The translations under genes and the position numbers were made by a program. From Kocuria sp. (GTDB lineage Bacteria; Actinomycetota; Actinomycetes; Actinomycetales; Micrococcaceae): 42,260 nt of DNA. The stretch is from positions 1 through 42,260 of the forward strand of contig NZ_JAUMTZ010000006.1 of assembly GCF_030530945.1 (NCBI RefSeq), given 5' to 3'. The notes beneath the pieces are model-generated. The model was not told the origin of the DNA, made no database searches, and was given only the letters and a program-made list of their open reading frames with translations. Shown here piece after piece: positions 26,530 to 35,155 of this stretch (position 1 is its first letter; each line of letters begins with the position of its first letter).

Positions 26530-27207
26530 GGGAAGTTGCCATGAGACGGGCTCCGCGCCCTGCTCCTGCAGCAGGGCGTTCGCGCGGGAGAACGGGCGGG
26601 AGTCGAAGAAGCCCCGGGACGCTGACAGCGGAGAGGGGTGCACGGACTCCACCGTGGGGGCACCACCCAGCCACGGCGCGGTGCCACGGGCGTCCTTGCC
26701 CCACAGGATCCCCACGAGTGGCGTGCCCCGCTCTCCGAGCGCACGGATGGCACACTCGGTGACCTCCTCCCAGCCCTTGCCCCGGTGCGAGGCGGGGGTT
26801 CCGGCCCGGACCGTGAGGACCCTGTTGAGCAGCATGACCCCCTGTCCGGACCACGAGGAGAGGTCGCCGTGCGCGGGCGGGTCGATGCCCAGGTCCGATC
26901 GCAGCTCCTTGTAGATGTTCTGCAGCGAGCGCGGCACGGGGCGGACGTCCGGCGCCACCGAGAAGGACAGCCCCATGGCGTGGCCCGGCGTGGGGTACGG
27001 GTCCTGGCCCACGATCAGGACCTTCACGGCGCTCATGGGCTCCCGGAACGCCCGGAAGACGTCCCGCCCCGCCGGCAGGGTGTGGTGTCCCCCCGCGTGC
27101 TCCCTGCGCAGGAACTCGCCCATCTCCCGGATCCGCGGCTCCACCGGCTGCAGGGCTCGGGCCCACTCCTCGTGCATGATCTCGTGCAAGGGCCGGGGGC
27201 TGTTCAC
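26524..27207 (-). CDS. ung: Uracil-DNA glycosylase, family 1
   Basis: Removes uracil from DNA in base-excision repair. The protein is 227 residues. The water-activating loop GQDPYP (67-72, Asp69) and the minor-groove loop HPSPLS (190-195) are both present, as is the uracil-binding LLNRVLTVRAG segment. The GTG at 27207 has a strong AGGAGGT ribosome-binding site five bases upstream, which decides against longer in-frame starts. The gene is divergent from the DUF3263 gene. Its stop falls inside the IdeR box of the next gene. Confidence 0.96.
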   Translation of the reverse strand: MNSPRPLHEIMHEEWARALQPVEPRIREMGEFLRREHAGGHHTLPAGRDVFRAFREPMSAVKVLIVGQDPYPTPGHAMGLSFSVAPDVRPVPRSLQNIYKELRSDLGIDPPAHGDLSSWSGQGVMLLNRVLTVRAGTPASHRGKGWEEVTECAIRALGERGTPLVGILWGKDARGTAPWLGGAPTVESVHPSPLSASRGFFDSRPFSRANALLQEQGAEPVSWQLPG

Positions 27208-27260
27208 GGGTGACCTCCTGGGGACGACGGCGCGGCGCACCGCGCGCTAGGGTTGGGGCC

Positions 27261-27485
27261 ATGTCTACCACGGGAGAGGATCTGGACGACGACGACCGCG
27301 CGCTGCTGGCGCTCGAGGCCGAGCACTGGAAGTACCGCGGCGCCAAGGAGTCCGCCATCCGGACCCGGCTGGGGCTCAGTCCCGTGAACTACTACCAGCG
27401 GCTGAACTCCCTGATCTCCTCGGACGCGGCCGCCCGGCACGCGCCCATGCTGATCGGCCGGCTGCGCCGCGCCCGCACCCGCTGA
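27261..27485 (+). CDS. DUF3263 protein
   Basis: Small actinobacterial protein of 74 residues of unknown function. The family core is clear: LLALEAEHWKYRGAKESAIR, followed by LGLSPVNYYQRLNSLI. This looks like a small helix-turn-helix, so DNA binding is possible but not shown. The ATG is seven bases after TAGGGT (27248-27253), which suggests a leaderless transcript. Divergent from ung with 53 bases between starts. Confidence 0.85.
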   Translation: MSTTGEDLDDDDRALLALEAEHWKYRGAKESAIRTRLGLSPVNYYQRLNSLISSDAAARHAPMLIGRLRRARTR

Positions 27486-27628
27486 CTCCGCGGCGCGCTC
27501 CAGCAGACCGCCCGTGACGGCCACGACCGGCCGCCTCCTGTGGAGACGCCGGCAATCTGCCGCCTGCGGTGGCGACGGCCGCGCACACCACCGCCCCCCC
27601 CCGACGAACGTCCGAGAGGAACGAGACG

Positions 27629-27919
27629 ATGAGCGAGTACCCCCGCGACGAGTTCGACGACGTCCCCGAGGACGGCTCCCGGCAGGGCGCCCACCGCGGC
27701 CACAACCCGCGCGCCCGTACCGGCTCGCGCGGCCAGCTGCGCGCCGTGCTGGCGGCAGGGGTGCTCTCGCTGGTGCTCGGGGCGTTCTGCTTCGTCAACG
27801 CCCCCCGCACCGCGCAGGACACCCGGGCCCACGCCGCCCCGGCGGCCGCCGCTGAAACCCTCGCGGGCGGCGTCGTGGCCCCTCCTGCGCCGGTGCGTTC
27901 AGCCGGGAATGAAACCTGA
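27629..27919 (+). CDS. Short single-pass membrane protein, possibly a truncated LytR_C-domain protein
   Basis: Protein of 96 residues: a polar N-terminus (MSEYPRDEFDDVPEDGSRQG), one membrane helix at about residues 47-63, and a short Ala/Pro-rich outside tail. In related Micrococcaceae, as I remember, a protein with a similar N-terminus follows DUF3263 and carries an extracellular LytR C-terminal domain. Here the stop is followed directly by the groEL promoter, and no frame downstream restores such a domain. It is thus either a degenerate relative or an unrelated anchor. GAGAGGA precedes the ATG. A run of nine C lies at 27594-27602 in its leader. Confidence 0.6.
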   Translation: MSEYPRDEFDDVPEDGSRQGAHRGHNPRARTGSRGQLRAVLAAGVLSLVLGAFCFVNAPRTAQDTRAHAAPAAAAETLAGGVVAPPAPVRSAGNET

Positions 27920-27973
27920 GCGTCCTGCGCGCAGATCGTTTGCGGTTCCGCGCGCACGGGTGCCACTATTGGA

Positions 27974-28000
27974 TTAGCACTCAGTCGAGTGGACTGCTAA
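27974..28000 (+). promoter_or_regulatory. CIRCE element (HrcA operator) of groEL
   Basis: TTAGCACTC (27974-27982), a nine-base spacer, then GACTGCTAA (27992-28000). This differs from the CIRCE consensus TTAGCACTC-N9-GAGTGCTAA at a single base. A possible -35 TTGCGG (27940-27945) and -10 CACTAT (27964-27969) lie just upstream, so HrcA would block the start of transcription. The element is about 150 bases before the groEL start, giving a long leader. Confidence 0.92.
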
Positions 28001-28149
28001 CCGGGTCCGGTGGCGGTTGCCCGGCGGCCGAGTGAAACCACATCACGGTGAGGTGACCGTCGCGCGGTGAGGACCGTGGGGCGCACCGTCCGTCGCGGGC
28101 ACCGTGGTGGCAAGTCTTGTTTGTCAACCGTCCAGGAGGGACGAAACAC

Positions 28150-29784
<1,635 letters not shown>

Positions 29785-29805
29785 TCCCACTGCCCTGAGC
29801 AGTGC

Positions 29806-29828
29806 TCCCACCCGCCACACGGGTGGGA
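29806..29828 (+). terminator. First hairpin after groEL
   Basis: TCCCACCC (29806-29813) pairs with GGGTGGGA (29821-29828); a smaller ACTGC/GCAGT hairpin lies just before it at 29789-29803. There is no T tract, so alone it is a weak terminator, but it stands in tandem with the next one. Confidence 0.5.
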
Positions 29829-29833
29829 TCGCG

Positions 29834-29872
29834 AAGGACCCCGGATGCGCTGGGCGCATCCGGGGTCCTTTT
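29834..29872 (+). terminator. Strong terminator after groEL
   Basis: AAGGACCCCGGATGCGC (29834-29850) pairs perfectly with the complement ending GGGGTCCTT (29854-29870) around a three-base loop, and TTTT covers 29869-29872. Confidence 0.93.
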
Positions 29873-29986
29873 CATGTTCCGGTCCTTTTCCCTGCTCCGG
29901 CGAGCTCGCCACGGGGCGGATCGGGCCGGACCAGATCGTCTGCACTCCCGGTTCTGCCTGTCGGGGTGCTTTGGGAGAATGGGGCC

Positions 29987-31051
29987 ATGACGATCATTGC
30001 TTCCGCGGACGGCTCGGCACTCGGCAACCCGGGCCCGGCCGGCTGGGCCTGGTACATCGACCCCACCTCGTGGCGCGCGGGCGGGTGGGCGCACGGCACC
30101 AACAACATGGGCGAGCTCACGGCGGTGCTGAACCTGCTGGAGGAGACCCGCCACCGGGCGGACGAGCCGCTCACGGTCTACTGCGACAGCCAGTACGTGA
30201 TCAACTCCATCACCAAGTGGATGCCCGGCTGGAAGAAGAAGGGCTGGAAGAAGCGCGACGGCAAGCCCGTGATGAACGTGGACATCATGAAAGCCCTGGA
30301 CCGGGAGCTCACCGGGCGCCGCGTGAGCTTCGAGTGGGTCAAGGGCCACGCGGGACACGAGCTCAACGAAGCCGCGGACCAGCGCGCCCGTGCCGTGGCC
30401 ACCGCCTACCAGGCCGGGACCGCGCCCCAGGACATGCCCACGGGACCCGGGTTCCGGGACCGCGCAGATGCCACGCACACCCCCGGACCGGCAGAAGAAC
30501 CGTTCACGAGTGCGCAGGCCCGCCCCGGTGGAGGCGCCGGGGGCGGAGGCGGCCACGGCCGGGGCAGTGGGGGAGACCGCGAACCGAGCGGTGCGGGGGA
30601 CCGGGTCGAACCGGACCTCTTCTCCGAGCTCGCCGAGCTGGACCACTCCGCACCCGCTGCCGTCCCGGCGCCCCCCGCGGAGGGCGCAGCGCCGGGCGCC
30701 GGGTCCGTGCCCGCGCACCTGGTGGCTGAGGCCCTGGACCGGGAGACCGCGCTGCTCACCCACCGCCCGGGGAGCTCGCGTGAGGACCGGCTGCACCCCG
30801 GGATGCTCTGGGTGGACGCCCACGGCCGCACGGGCACCGCCGCCGACTTCGAGCGCCGTGCCGGGACGGGTGGCGGGGTTCCGGAGGAGCTGCGCGTGAG
30901 TGCGCTGGGCGCGGGCGGCTACCACGTGAGCTACCGGGTGCAGGAGCCCTCCGCCGTGACCCGGCGCAGCTCCGTGTGGGTGCGCGAGGACCAGCACAAC
31001 GAGATGGGTCCGTGGTTGCTGCGCCACCACCAGGTCACGGCGGAGGACTGA
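29987..31051 (+). CDS. Ribonuclease HI with C-terminal NTF2-like (DUF4440) domain
   Basis: Two-domain protein of 354 residues. Residues 1-140 are a complete RNase HI, which cuts RNA in RNA-DNA hybrids, with the four acidic residues Asp8 (ADGSALGNPGPAG), Glu43 (NNMGELTAV), Asp67 (YCDSQYV) and Asp131, and catalytic-cycle His121 in KGHAGH. A basic GWKKKGWKKRDGK handle for hybrid binding is at 81-93. A Gly/Pro-rich linker (145-230) leads to a 110-residue tail with LLTHRPGSSREDRLHPGMLWVDAHGRTG and SSVWVREDQHNEMGPWLLRHHQ. That tail resembles the DUF4440/SnoaL-like fold. Its role is unknown. The ATG follows GAGAAT by six bases, suggesting a leaderless mRNA. Convergent with the WXG100 gene. Confidence 0.87.
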   Translation: MTIIASADGSALGNPGPAGWAWYIDPTSWRAGGWAHGTNNMGELTAVLNLLEETRHRADEPLTVYCDSQYVINSITKWMPGWKKKGWKKRDGKPVMNVDIMKALDRELTGRRVSFEWVKGHAGHELNEAADQRARAVATAYQAGTAPQDMPTGPGFRDRADATHTPGPAEEPFTSAQARPGGGAGGGGGHGRGSGGDREPSGAGDRVEPDLFSELAELDHSAPAAVPAPPAEGAAPGAGSVPAHLVAEALDRETALLTHRPGSSREDRLHPGMLWVDAHGRTGTAADFERRAGTGGGVPEELRVSALGAGGYHVSYRVQEPSAVTRRSSVWVREDQHNEMGPWLLRHHQVTAED

Positions 31052-31057
31052 GCGGTC

Positions 31058-31348
31058 TCAGCCCGCGAACATGCGGGCGTTGGCGGCCTCGGTCTCGGCG
31101 TACTGGGTCCCCGCGGTGGCGAGGGCCTGGTTGATCTGAGCCACAGCCTGCTCCATCTGCGCCTGGGCGCTGCGCCACGAGCGCAGGGCCTCCTGGAAGC
31201 TCGCGGACGCGGTGCCCGTCCACGAGCCCTCCAGGTCCGTGAGCGTGGCCGTCATGCCGTTGACCTCCGCTCCGAGCCGCTCGATGTGGCCGTGGGCCTG
31301 CTGGGACTTGGCGGCGATGGTGTCGCTGTCCACCACGAAGTGGGCCAT
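31058..31348 (-). CDS. WXG100-family protein (type VII secretion target)
   Basis: Small helical-hairpin protein of 96 residues of the EsxA/CFP-10 superfamily. The W-x-G turn is at 43-45 (SWTGTAS), and the C-terminal secretion-type signal YxxxE is at Tyr83-Glu87. A strong AGGAGG precedes the ATG at 31348, and TAGCGT (31401-31406, minus) is a possible -10, with a small hairpin in the leader. No second Esx gene, EccC ATPase or other secretion gene lies in the window, so its partner and export system must be elsewhere. Confidence 0.9.
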   Translation of the reverse strand: MAHFVVDSDTIAAKSQQAHGHIERLGAEVNGMTATLTDLEGSWTGTASASFQEALRSWRSAQAQMEQAVAQINQALATAGTQYAETEAANARMFAG

Positions 31349-31453
31349 GGGGTTCCTCCTGGGGAGACCGTGTGTGCACCGGCACCCTGCCGGTCCACCG
31401 CACGCTAGGCGCCGGGGTGCGCGATGTGCCTCCCGGCGGGCCCGCCTGTGGAC

Positions 31454-32926
31454 TCAGGAGGGTTGGCGCTCGGTGTCCACAGGTTCCGCGTGGGGGATCC
31501 GCACGGTGAAGGTGGCCCCGCCGCCGTCCGTCTCCTCGAGCTTCACCGCACCGTCGTGCTGGTCGATGATCGCCGCCACGATGGACAGCCCCAGCCCCGT
31601 TCCCCCCGTCTCCCGGGTGCGGGAGGAGTCGGCCCGGTAGAAGCGCTCGAAGACCCGCTCGGCGTCGTCGCCGTGGATGCCGGGACCGTGGTCCCTCACC
31701 TGCAGGACCGAGGTGAACTGCCCGTCCACCGCGGGCTCCAGCCCCACCGCGAGCTCCAGCGGGGAACCGGCGGGGGTGTAGCGCAGGGCGTTGGTGATGA
31801 GGTTCGCCACCACCTGGCGCAGCTTGGACTCGTCGCCGTGCACCCACGCGGCCTCCGGGGAGGGGCTGTCCAGACCCACCACGGCCACGCTGCGGTCCGG
31901 CGCCGTGGCGTGGGCGTCGGAGGCGGCGTCGTAGGCCAGGTGCAGCAGGTCCACGGGACCCGTGGTGGTGACCCGGCGCTCGTCGAGGCGCGCCAGGGTG
32001 AGGAGGTCCTCCACGAGCTGCGTCATGCGCTTGGACTCGGACTCGATCCGGTCCATGGCCTTGCCCACGTCCTCCGGGGTCTGCAGCGCCCCGTGGCGGT
32101 AGAGCTCGGAGTAGCCGCGGATGGAGACCAGAGGGGTGCGCAGCTCGTGGGAGGCGTCCGCCACGAAGCGGCGCAGCTTGGTCTCGGAGCGGGTGCGGGC
32201 GTCGAAGGCGTCCTCGATGTGGCCCAGCATGGCGTTGAGGGAGGTGGAGAGCTGGCCGATCTCGGTCTGGGGGTTGTAGCCCTCCATGCGCTGGGACAGG
32301 TCCCCGTCCGCGATCCGTGCGGCGGTGGCCTCCACCTGGCGCAGGGGCTGGAACGCCCGGGTGACCAGGACCCAGCCCACGGTCATGGCGGCGAGCAGGG
32401 TGGCCAGGCCGAAGCTGAAGGTCAGCAGCCCCACCCCGGAGATGATGGCGTTGGTGCGGTCGAGGGGTTCCGCGACCACCAGGGACATGTCGAACATGGT
32501 GAGCTTGCTGGGCAGCACGCGCCACGTCCGGTCCGAGTTCCCCTCGGAGCCCACCGTCTCGGCCTGGCCCTCGTGGGCCTCCACGTAGTCCAGGGTCATC
32601 CTGGACAGGTCCGGGTCCGGCGAGTTCGCGTCGTCCGAGGCGCCGCCGCGCGCGGTGGCAACCACGTGCCCGTCCCGGTCCAGGAGGAAGCCGGAGGTTG
32701 GCACCGGGGTGCTCACGTCCCCGCGCAGTGCTCCCGTGAGCACCGGTGCCATGGTGTGCACGGCCTGGGCGAGCTCCTGGTCCTTGCTGGTCACCAGCGA
32801 GTCCCGCAAGACGGACACGGCCACCAGTGTGGTCACCATGACGGACACGGCGAGCAGAAGCCCGGTGAGGGCCATGAGCTGGGAGCGTAGGGACGCGGAG
32901 CGGAACCGCCGGGTGAGCACGTTCAA
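31454..32926 (-). CDS. Two-component sensor histidine kinase
   Basis: Membrane sensor kinase of 490 residues. Membrane helix 1 is at about 17-42, followed by an extracytoplasmic sensor of about 125 residues and helix 2 near 165-190. HAMP is at 190-245, the HisKA box FVADASHELRTPL has phospho-acceptor His260, and the HATPase domain has N-box LITNALRYTP, DHGPGI, and GGTGLGLSIV. The order and motifs resemble the TrcS/CseC-type group paired with OmpR regulators. The start is uncertain: TTG at 32926 or GTG at 32920, both within 12 bases of the regulator stop. The stimulus is unknown. Confidence 0.92.
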   Translation of the reverse strand: MNVLTRRFRSASLRSQLMALTGLLLAVSVMVTTLVAVSVLRDSLVTSKDQELAQAVHTMAPVLTGALRGDVSTPVPTSGFLLDRDGHVVATARGGASDDANSPDPDLSRMTLDYVEAHEGQAETVGSEGNSDRTWRVLPSKLTMFDMSLVVAEPLDRTNAIISGVGLLTFSFGLATLLAAMTVGWVLVTRAFQPLRQVEATAARIADGDLSQRMEGYNPQTEIGQLSTSLNAMLGHIEDAFDARTRSETKLRRFVADASHELRTPLVSIRGYSELYRHGALQTPEDVGKAMDRIESESKRMTQLVEDLLTLARLDERRVTTTGPVDLLHLAYDAASDAHATAPDRSVAVVGLDSPSPEAAWVHGDESKLRQVVANLITNALRYTPAGSPLELAVGLEPAVDGQFTSVLQVRDHGPGIHGDDAERVFERFYRADSSRTRETGGTGLGLSIVAAIIDQHDGAVKLEETDGGGATFTVRIPHAEPVDTERQPS

Positions 32927-32930
32927 GGGG

Positions 32931-33644
32931 TCAGTGGCGCTTGTCCGCGGAGCGCAGCAGGTAGCCCACGCCGCGCTTGGTGTGGATCAGGGAGGGCTGC
33001 TCGGGGTCGTTGTCGATCTTGCGGCGCAGGTAGGAGATGTAGGACTCCACGATGGAGGCGTCGCCGTTGAAGTCGTACTCCCACACGTGGTCCAGGATCT
33101 GCGCCTTGGACAGCACCCTGTTGGGGTTGAGCATGAGGTAGCGCAGCAGCTTGAACTCGGTGGGGGACAGGTCGATCTCGCGCCCGCCGCGGAACACCTC
33201 GTGGGCGTCGTCGTCCAGGACGAGGTCGTCCACCCTCAGGCGGGAGTCCTCCTCCTCGAGGGGCTGGGTGCGGCGCAGCACCGCGCGGATGCGGGCCACC
33301 ACCTCGTCCAGGCTGAAGGGCTTGGTGACGTAGTCGTCGCCGCCCACGGTCAGGCCGGCGACCTTGTCGTCGGTGTCGTCCTTGGCGGTGAGGAAGAGGA
33401 TGGGGAAGTGGCGCCCGGCCGCGCGCAGCTTGCGGGTCACCGCGAAGCCGTCGATGTCCGGGAGCATCACGTCCAGCACCGCGAGATCGGGGTCCTCGGC
33501 CTCGGCCTTGAGCAGGGCGTCACGCCCGTTGGCGGCCGTGACCACCTCGAACCCGGCGAACCGCAGCGACGTGGCCAGCAGCTCGAGGATGTTGGGCTCG
33601 TCGTCGACGACGAGCAGCTTCGCTTCAGGGGTCTTGGTGTTCAT
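32931..33644 (-). CDS. OmpR/PhoB-family response regulator
   Basis: Response regulator of 237 residues. The receiver domain has the acidic pair Asp14/Asp15, phospho-acceptor Asp58 in AVLDVMLPD, and Lys in TKPF. A winged-helix DNA-binding domain follows (LSPTEFKLLRYLMLNPNRVLSK, then SYISYLRRKID and GVGYLLR). It resembles mycobacterial TrcR. The ATG at 33644 is six bases after GATAGT on the minus strand with no good ribosome-binding site, so the operon mRNA may be leaderless. The kinase gene follows four to ten bases after its stop. Confidence 0.93.
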   Translation of the reverse strand: MNTKTPEAKLLVVDDEPNILELLATSLRFAGFEVVTAANGRDALLKAEAEDPDLAVLDVMLPDIDGFAVTRKLRAAGRHFPILFLTAKDDTDDKVAGLTVGGDDYVTKPFSLDEVVARIRAVLRRTQPLEEEDSRLRVDDLVLDDDAHEVFRGGREIDLSPTEFKLLRYLMLNPNRVLSKAQILDHVWEYDFNGDASIVESYISYLRRKIDNDPEQPSLIHTKRGVGYLLRSADKRH

Positions 33645-33771
33645 GCTCCCACTATCTCCGTGTTTCCTGGACGTATCCTGGCCCGCTGCCGATGGGATTC
33701 TGGGTGCCCGTCGAGGCGGCCGTCTCCGCGCTTCGCCATGATGAGCCCGCGGACGACGCCGCCCGCGCGCC

Positions 33772-34029
33772 TCAGCGGGCCGAGCGTCGTCGTGCGCCGC
33801 GCACCAGCTCCACGCACAGCAGCAGGAACGCCACCGGCAGGAGGACGGCCGGGAAGATGGTGAACCCGCCCCAGAGCACGTGCCCGCCTGCGGCGGCCAC
33901 GAGCACCGCGGCGATGGACAGGGCGCACAGCACGGTGAGGACGAGTGCCGTGGCGAGCAGGCCGGAGATGCGGTCCCCGGAGCGGCGGGCGGCGGGCGCG
34001 GACGGGGTGGAGGGGCTGGAATCAGGCAT
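33772..34029 (-). CDS. Small two-helix membrane protein
   Basis: Protein of 85 residues, not recognised. A Ser/Pro/Ala-rich N-terminus is followed by two membrane segments (about 23-45 and 51-72) and a basic end VRGARRRSAR. TACCTT lies exactly six bases before the ATG on the minus strand, suggesting a leaderless transcript and supporting that it is a real gene. It lies upstream of the two-component genes on the same strand, with 127 bases between, and is divergent from the cold-shock gene. Confidence 0.65.
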   Translation of the reverse strand: MPDSSPSTPSAPAARRSGDRISGLLATALVLTVLCALSIAAVLVAAAGGHVLWGGFTIFPAVLLPVAFLLLCVELVRGARRRSAR

Positions 34030-34085
34030 GGGCACAAGGTAGCAAGGCGCCGCGCGCGGGGGAGGCCACCCGGGCGGCCGGGGGC

Positions 34086-34133
34086 TAAACTGTGGTGTTC
34101 GCATAGTGCGGCGCCGCTGCGCGCAGCGGCCGC
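34086..34133 (+). promoter_or_regulatory. Promoter and leader hairpin of the cold-shock gene
   Basis: TAAACT (34086-34091) is a likely -10, giving a leader of about 65 bases. Within it the perfect self-complementary CCGCTGCGCGCAGCGG (34114-34129) can form a stable stem, extended by flanking GC pairs from 34108 to 34133. It ends 29 bases before the start codon and could affect translation with temperature; that is inference. Confidence 0.45.
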
Positions 34134-34162
34134 CACGTGATGAAGAGACTGAGGTGATCCGC

Positions 34163-34546
34163 GTGCCCACGGGCAAGGTCAAGTGGTTCGACGCAGACAA
34201 GGGTTTCGGTTTCCTGGCCACCGACGACGGCCAGGAGGTGTTTCTCCACGCGTCGGCGCTGCCCAGCGGGGTGACCACGGTCAAGCCCGGGACCCGCATG
34301 GACTTCGGCATCGCGGACGGCAAGCGCGGTGCCCAGGCGCTGTCCGCCACGGTGCTCGGCACGCCGCCGTCCGTCACGCGCAACACCCGCAAGCCGCCCG
34401 AGGAGATGGCCGTGCTCACGGAGGACCTCATCCGCCTGCTGGACGGGATGTCCGGCGGCCTGCGCCGGGGGCGCTACCCGGACCACTCCCACGGGCGGAA
34501 GATCGCCACCATCCTGCGCACCGTGGCGGACGAGCTCGATGTCTGA
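34163..34546 (+). CDS. Cold-shock-domain protein with C-terminal extension
   Basis: Nucleic-acid-binding protein of 127 residues. Residues 1-67 are a cold-shock domain (TGKVKWFDADKGFGFLATDD with RNP1 KGFGF, then the RNP2-like VFLHASAL). The last 60 residues are a polar, helix-prone tail ending RKIATILRTVADELDV. Ordinary CspA proteins have about 67-70 residues; the longer form is known in actinobacteria (CspB of mycobacteria). The GTG at 34163 is chosen because GAGG stands eight bases upstream; a GTG at 34154 would add three residues. Its end overlaps the DUF3027 gene by eight bases. Confidence 0.9.
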   Translation: MPTGKVKWFDADKGFGFLATDDGQEVFLHASALPSGVTTVKPGTRMDFGIADGKRGAQALSATVLGTPPSVTRNTRKPPEEMAVLTEDLIRLLDGMSGGLRRGRYPDHSHGRKIATILRTVADELDV

Positions 34547-35099
34547 GCCAACCACCGACCAGGACGGAACCGCCGCCGGGGCACCCGCACCCGCACCCCG
34601 CAGGCGCACGAGCACCCGTGCCCGAACCCGGACCCCCAAGCAGGACCCCGTGCTGAGCGCCGCCGTGGCGCTCGCCCGGGAGGCGGTGCTGCTCGGCGGC
34701 CAGGACGAGAGCGGAGTGGGGGACCACGTGGGGGTGCGGGTCCACGAGGACCGGCTGCTGACCCACCTCTTCGAGTGCAGGCTGCGGGGCTACCCGGGGT
34801 GGACCTGGTACGCCACCGTGGCCCGTGCTCCCCGGAGCAAGCACGTGACCGTGTGCGAGTCCGGGCTGCTGGCCGGGCCGGACTCCCTCCTGGCACCCGC
34901 GTGGGTGCCCTGGGAGGAGCGGATGCAGGCGGTGCGCGAGCAGGAGGGTGAGGGGTCCCCGGACGCCGAGTCCTCCCCCGCCCCGGACGCCGACCCCGCC
35001 CGGGACGCCGGCTCCCAGGCTCCGGCCCCCGAGACCCCGGCACCCGAGGGCCCGGTCGACGCCGCGGTCGCGTTCTCCGGGGGCGACGCGTCATCGTAG
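34539..35099 (+). CDS. DUF3027 protein
   Basis: Actinobacterial protein of 186 residues and unknown function. The conserved core runs from about 33 to 132 (DPVLSAAVALAREAVL; HVGVRVHEDRLLTHLFEC; YPGWTWYATVARAPR; TVCESGLLAGPDSLLAPAWVPW). Its ends are disordered, the first basic and the last Pro/Asp/Glu-rich. The ATG lies inside the end of the cold-shock gene (overlap of eight bases), so the two are translationally coupled. The pairing suggests a link to RNA or cold stress, but no activity is known to me. Confidence 0.85.
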   Translation: MSEPTTDQDGTAAGAPAPAPRRRTSTRARTRTPKQDPVLSAAVALAREAVLLGGQDESGVGDHVGVRVHEDRLLTHLFECRLRGYPGWTWYATVARAPRSKHVTVCESGLLAGPDSLLAPAWVPWEERMQAVREQEGEGSPDAESSPAPDADPARDAGSQAPAPETPAPEGPVDAAVAFSGGDASS

Positions 35100-35155
35100 G
35101 GCGCGGACCCACCGCGGCGTCCGCGCGGCCGGCACCGGACCCCGCCGGGACCGGT

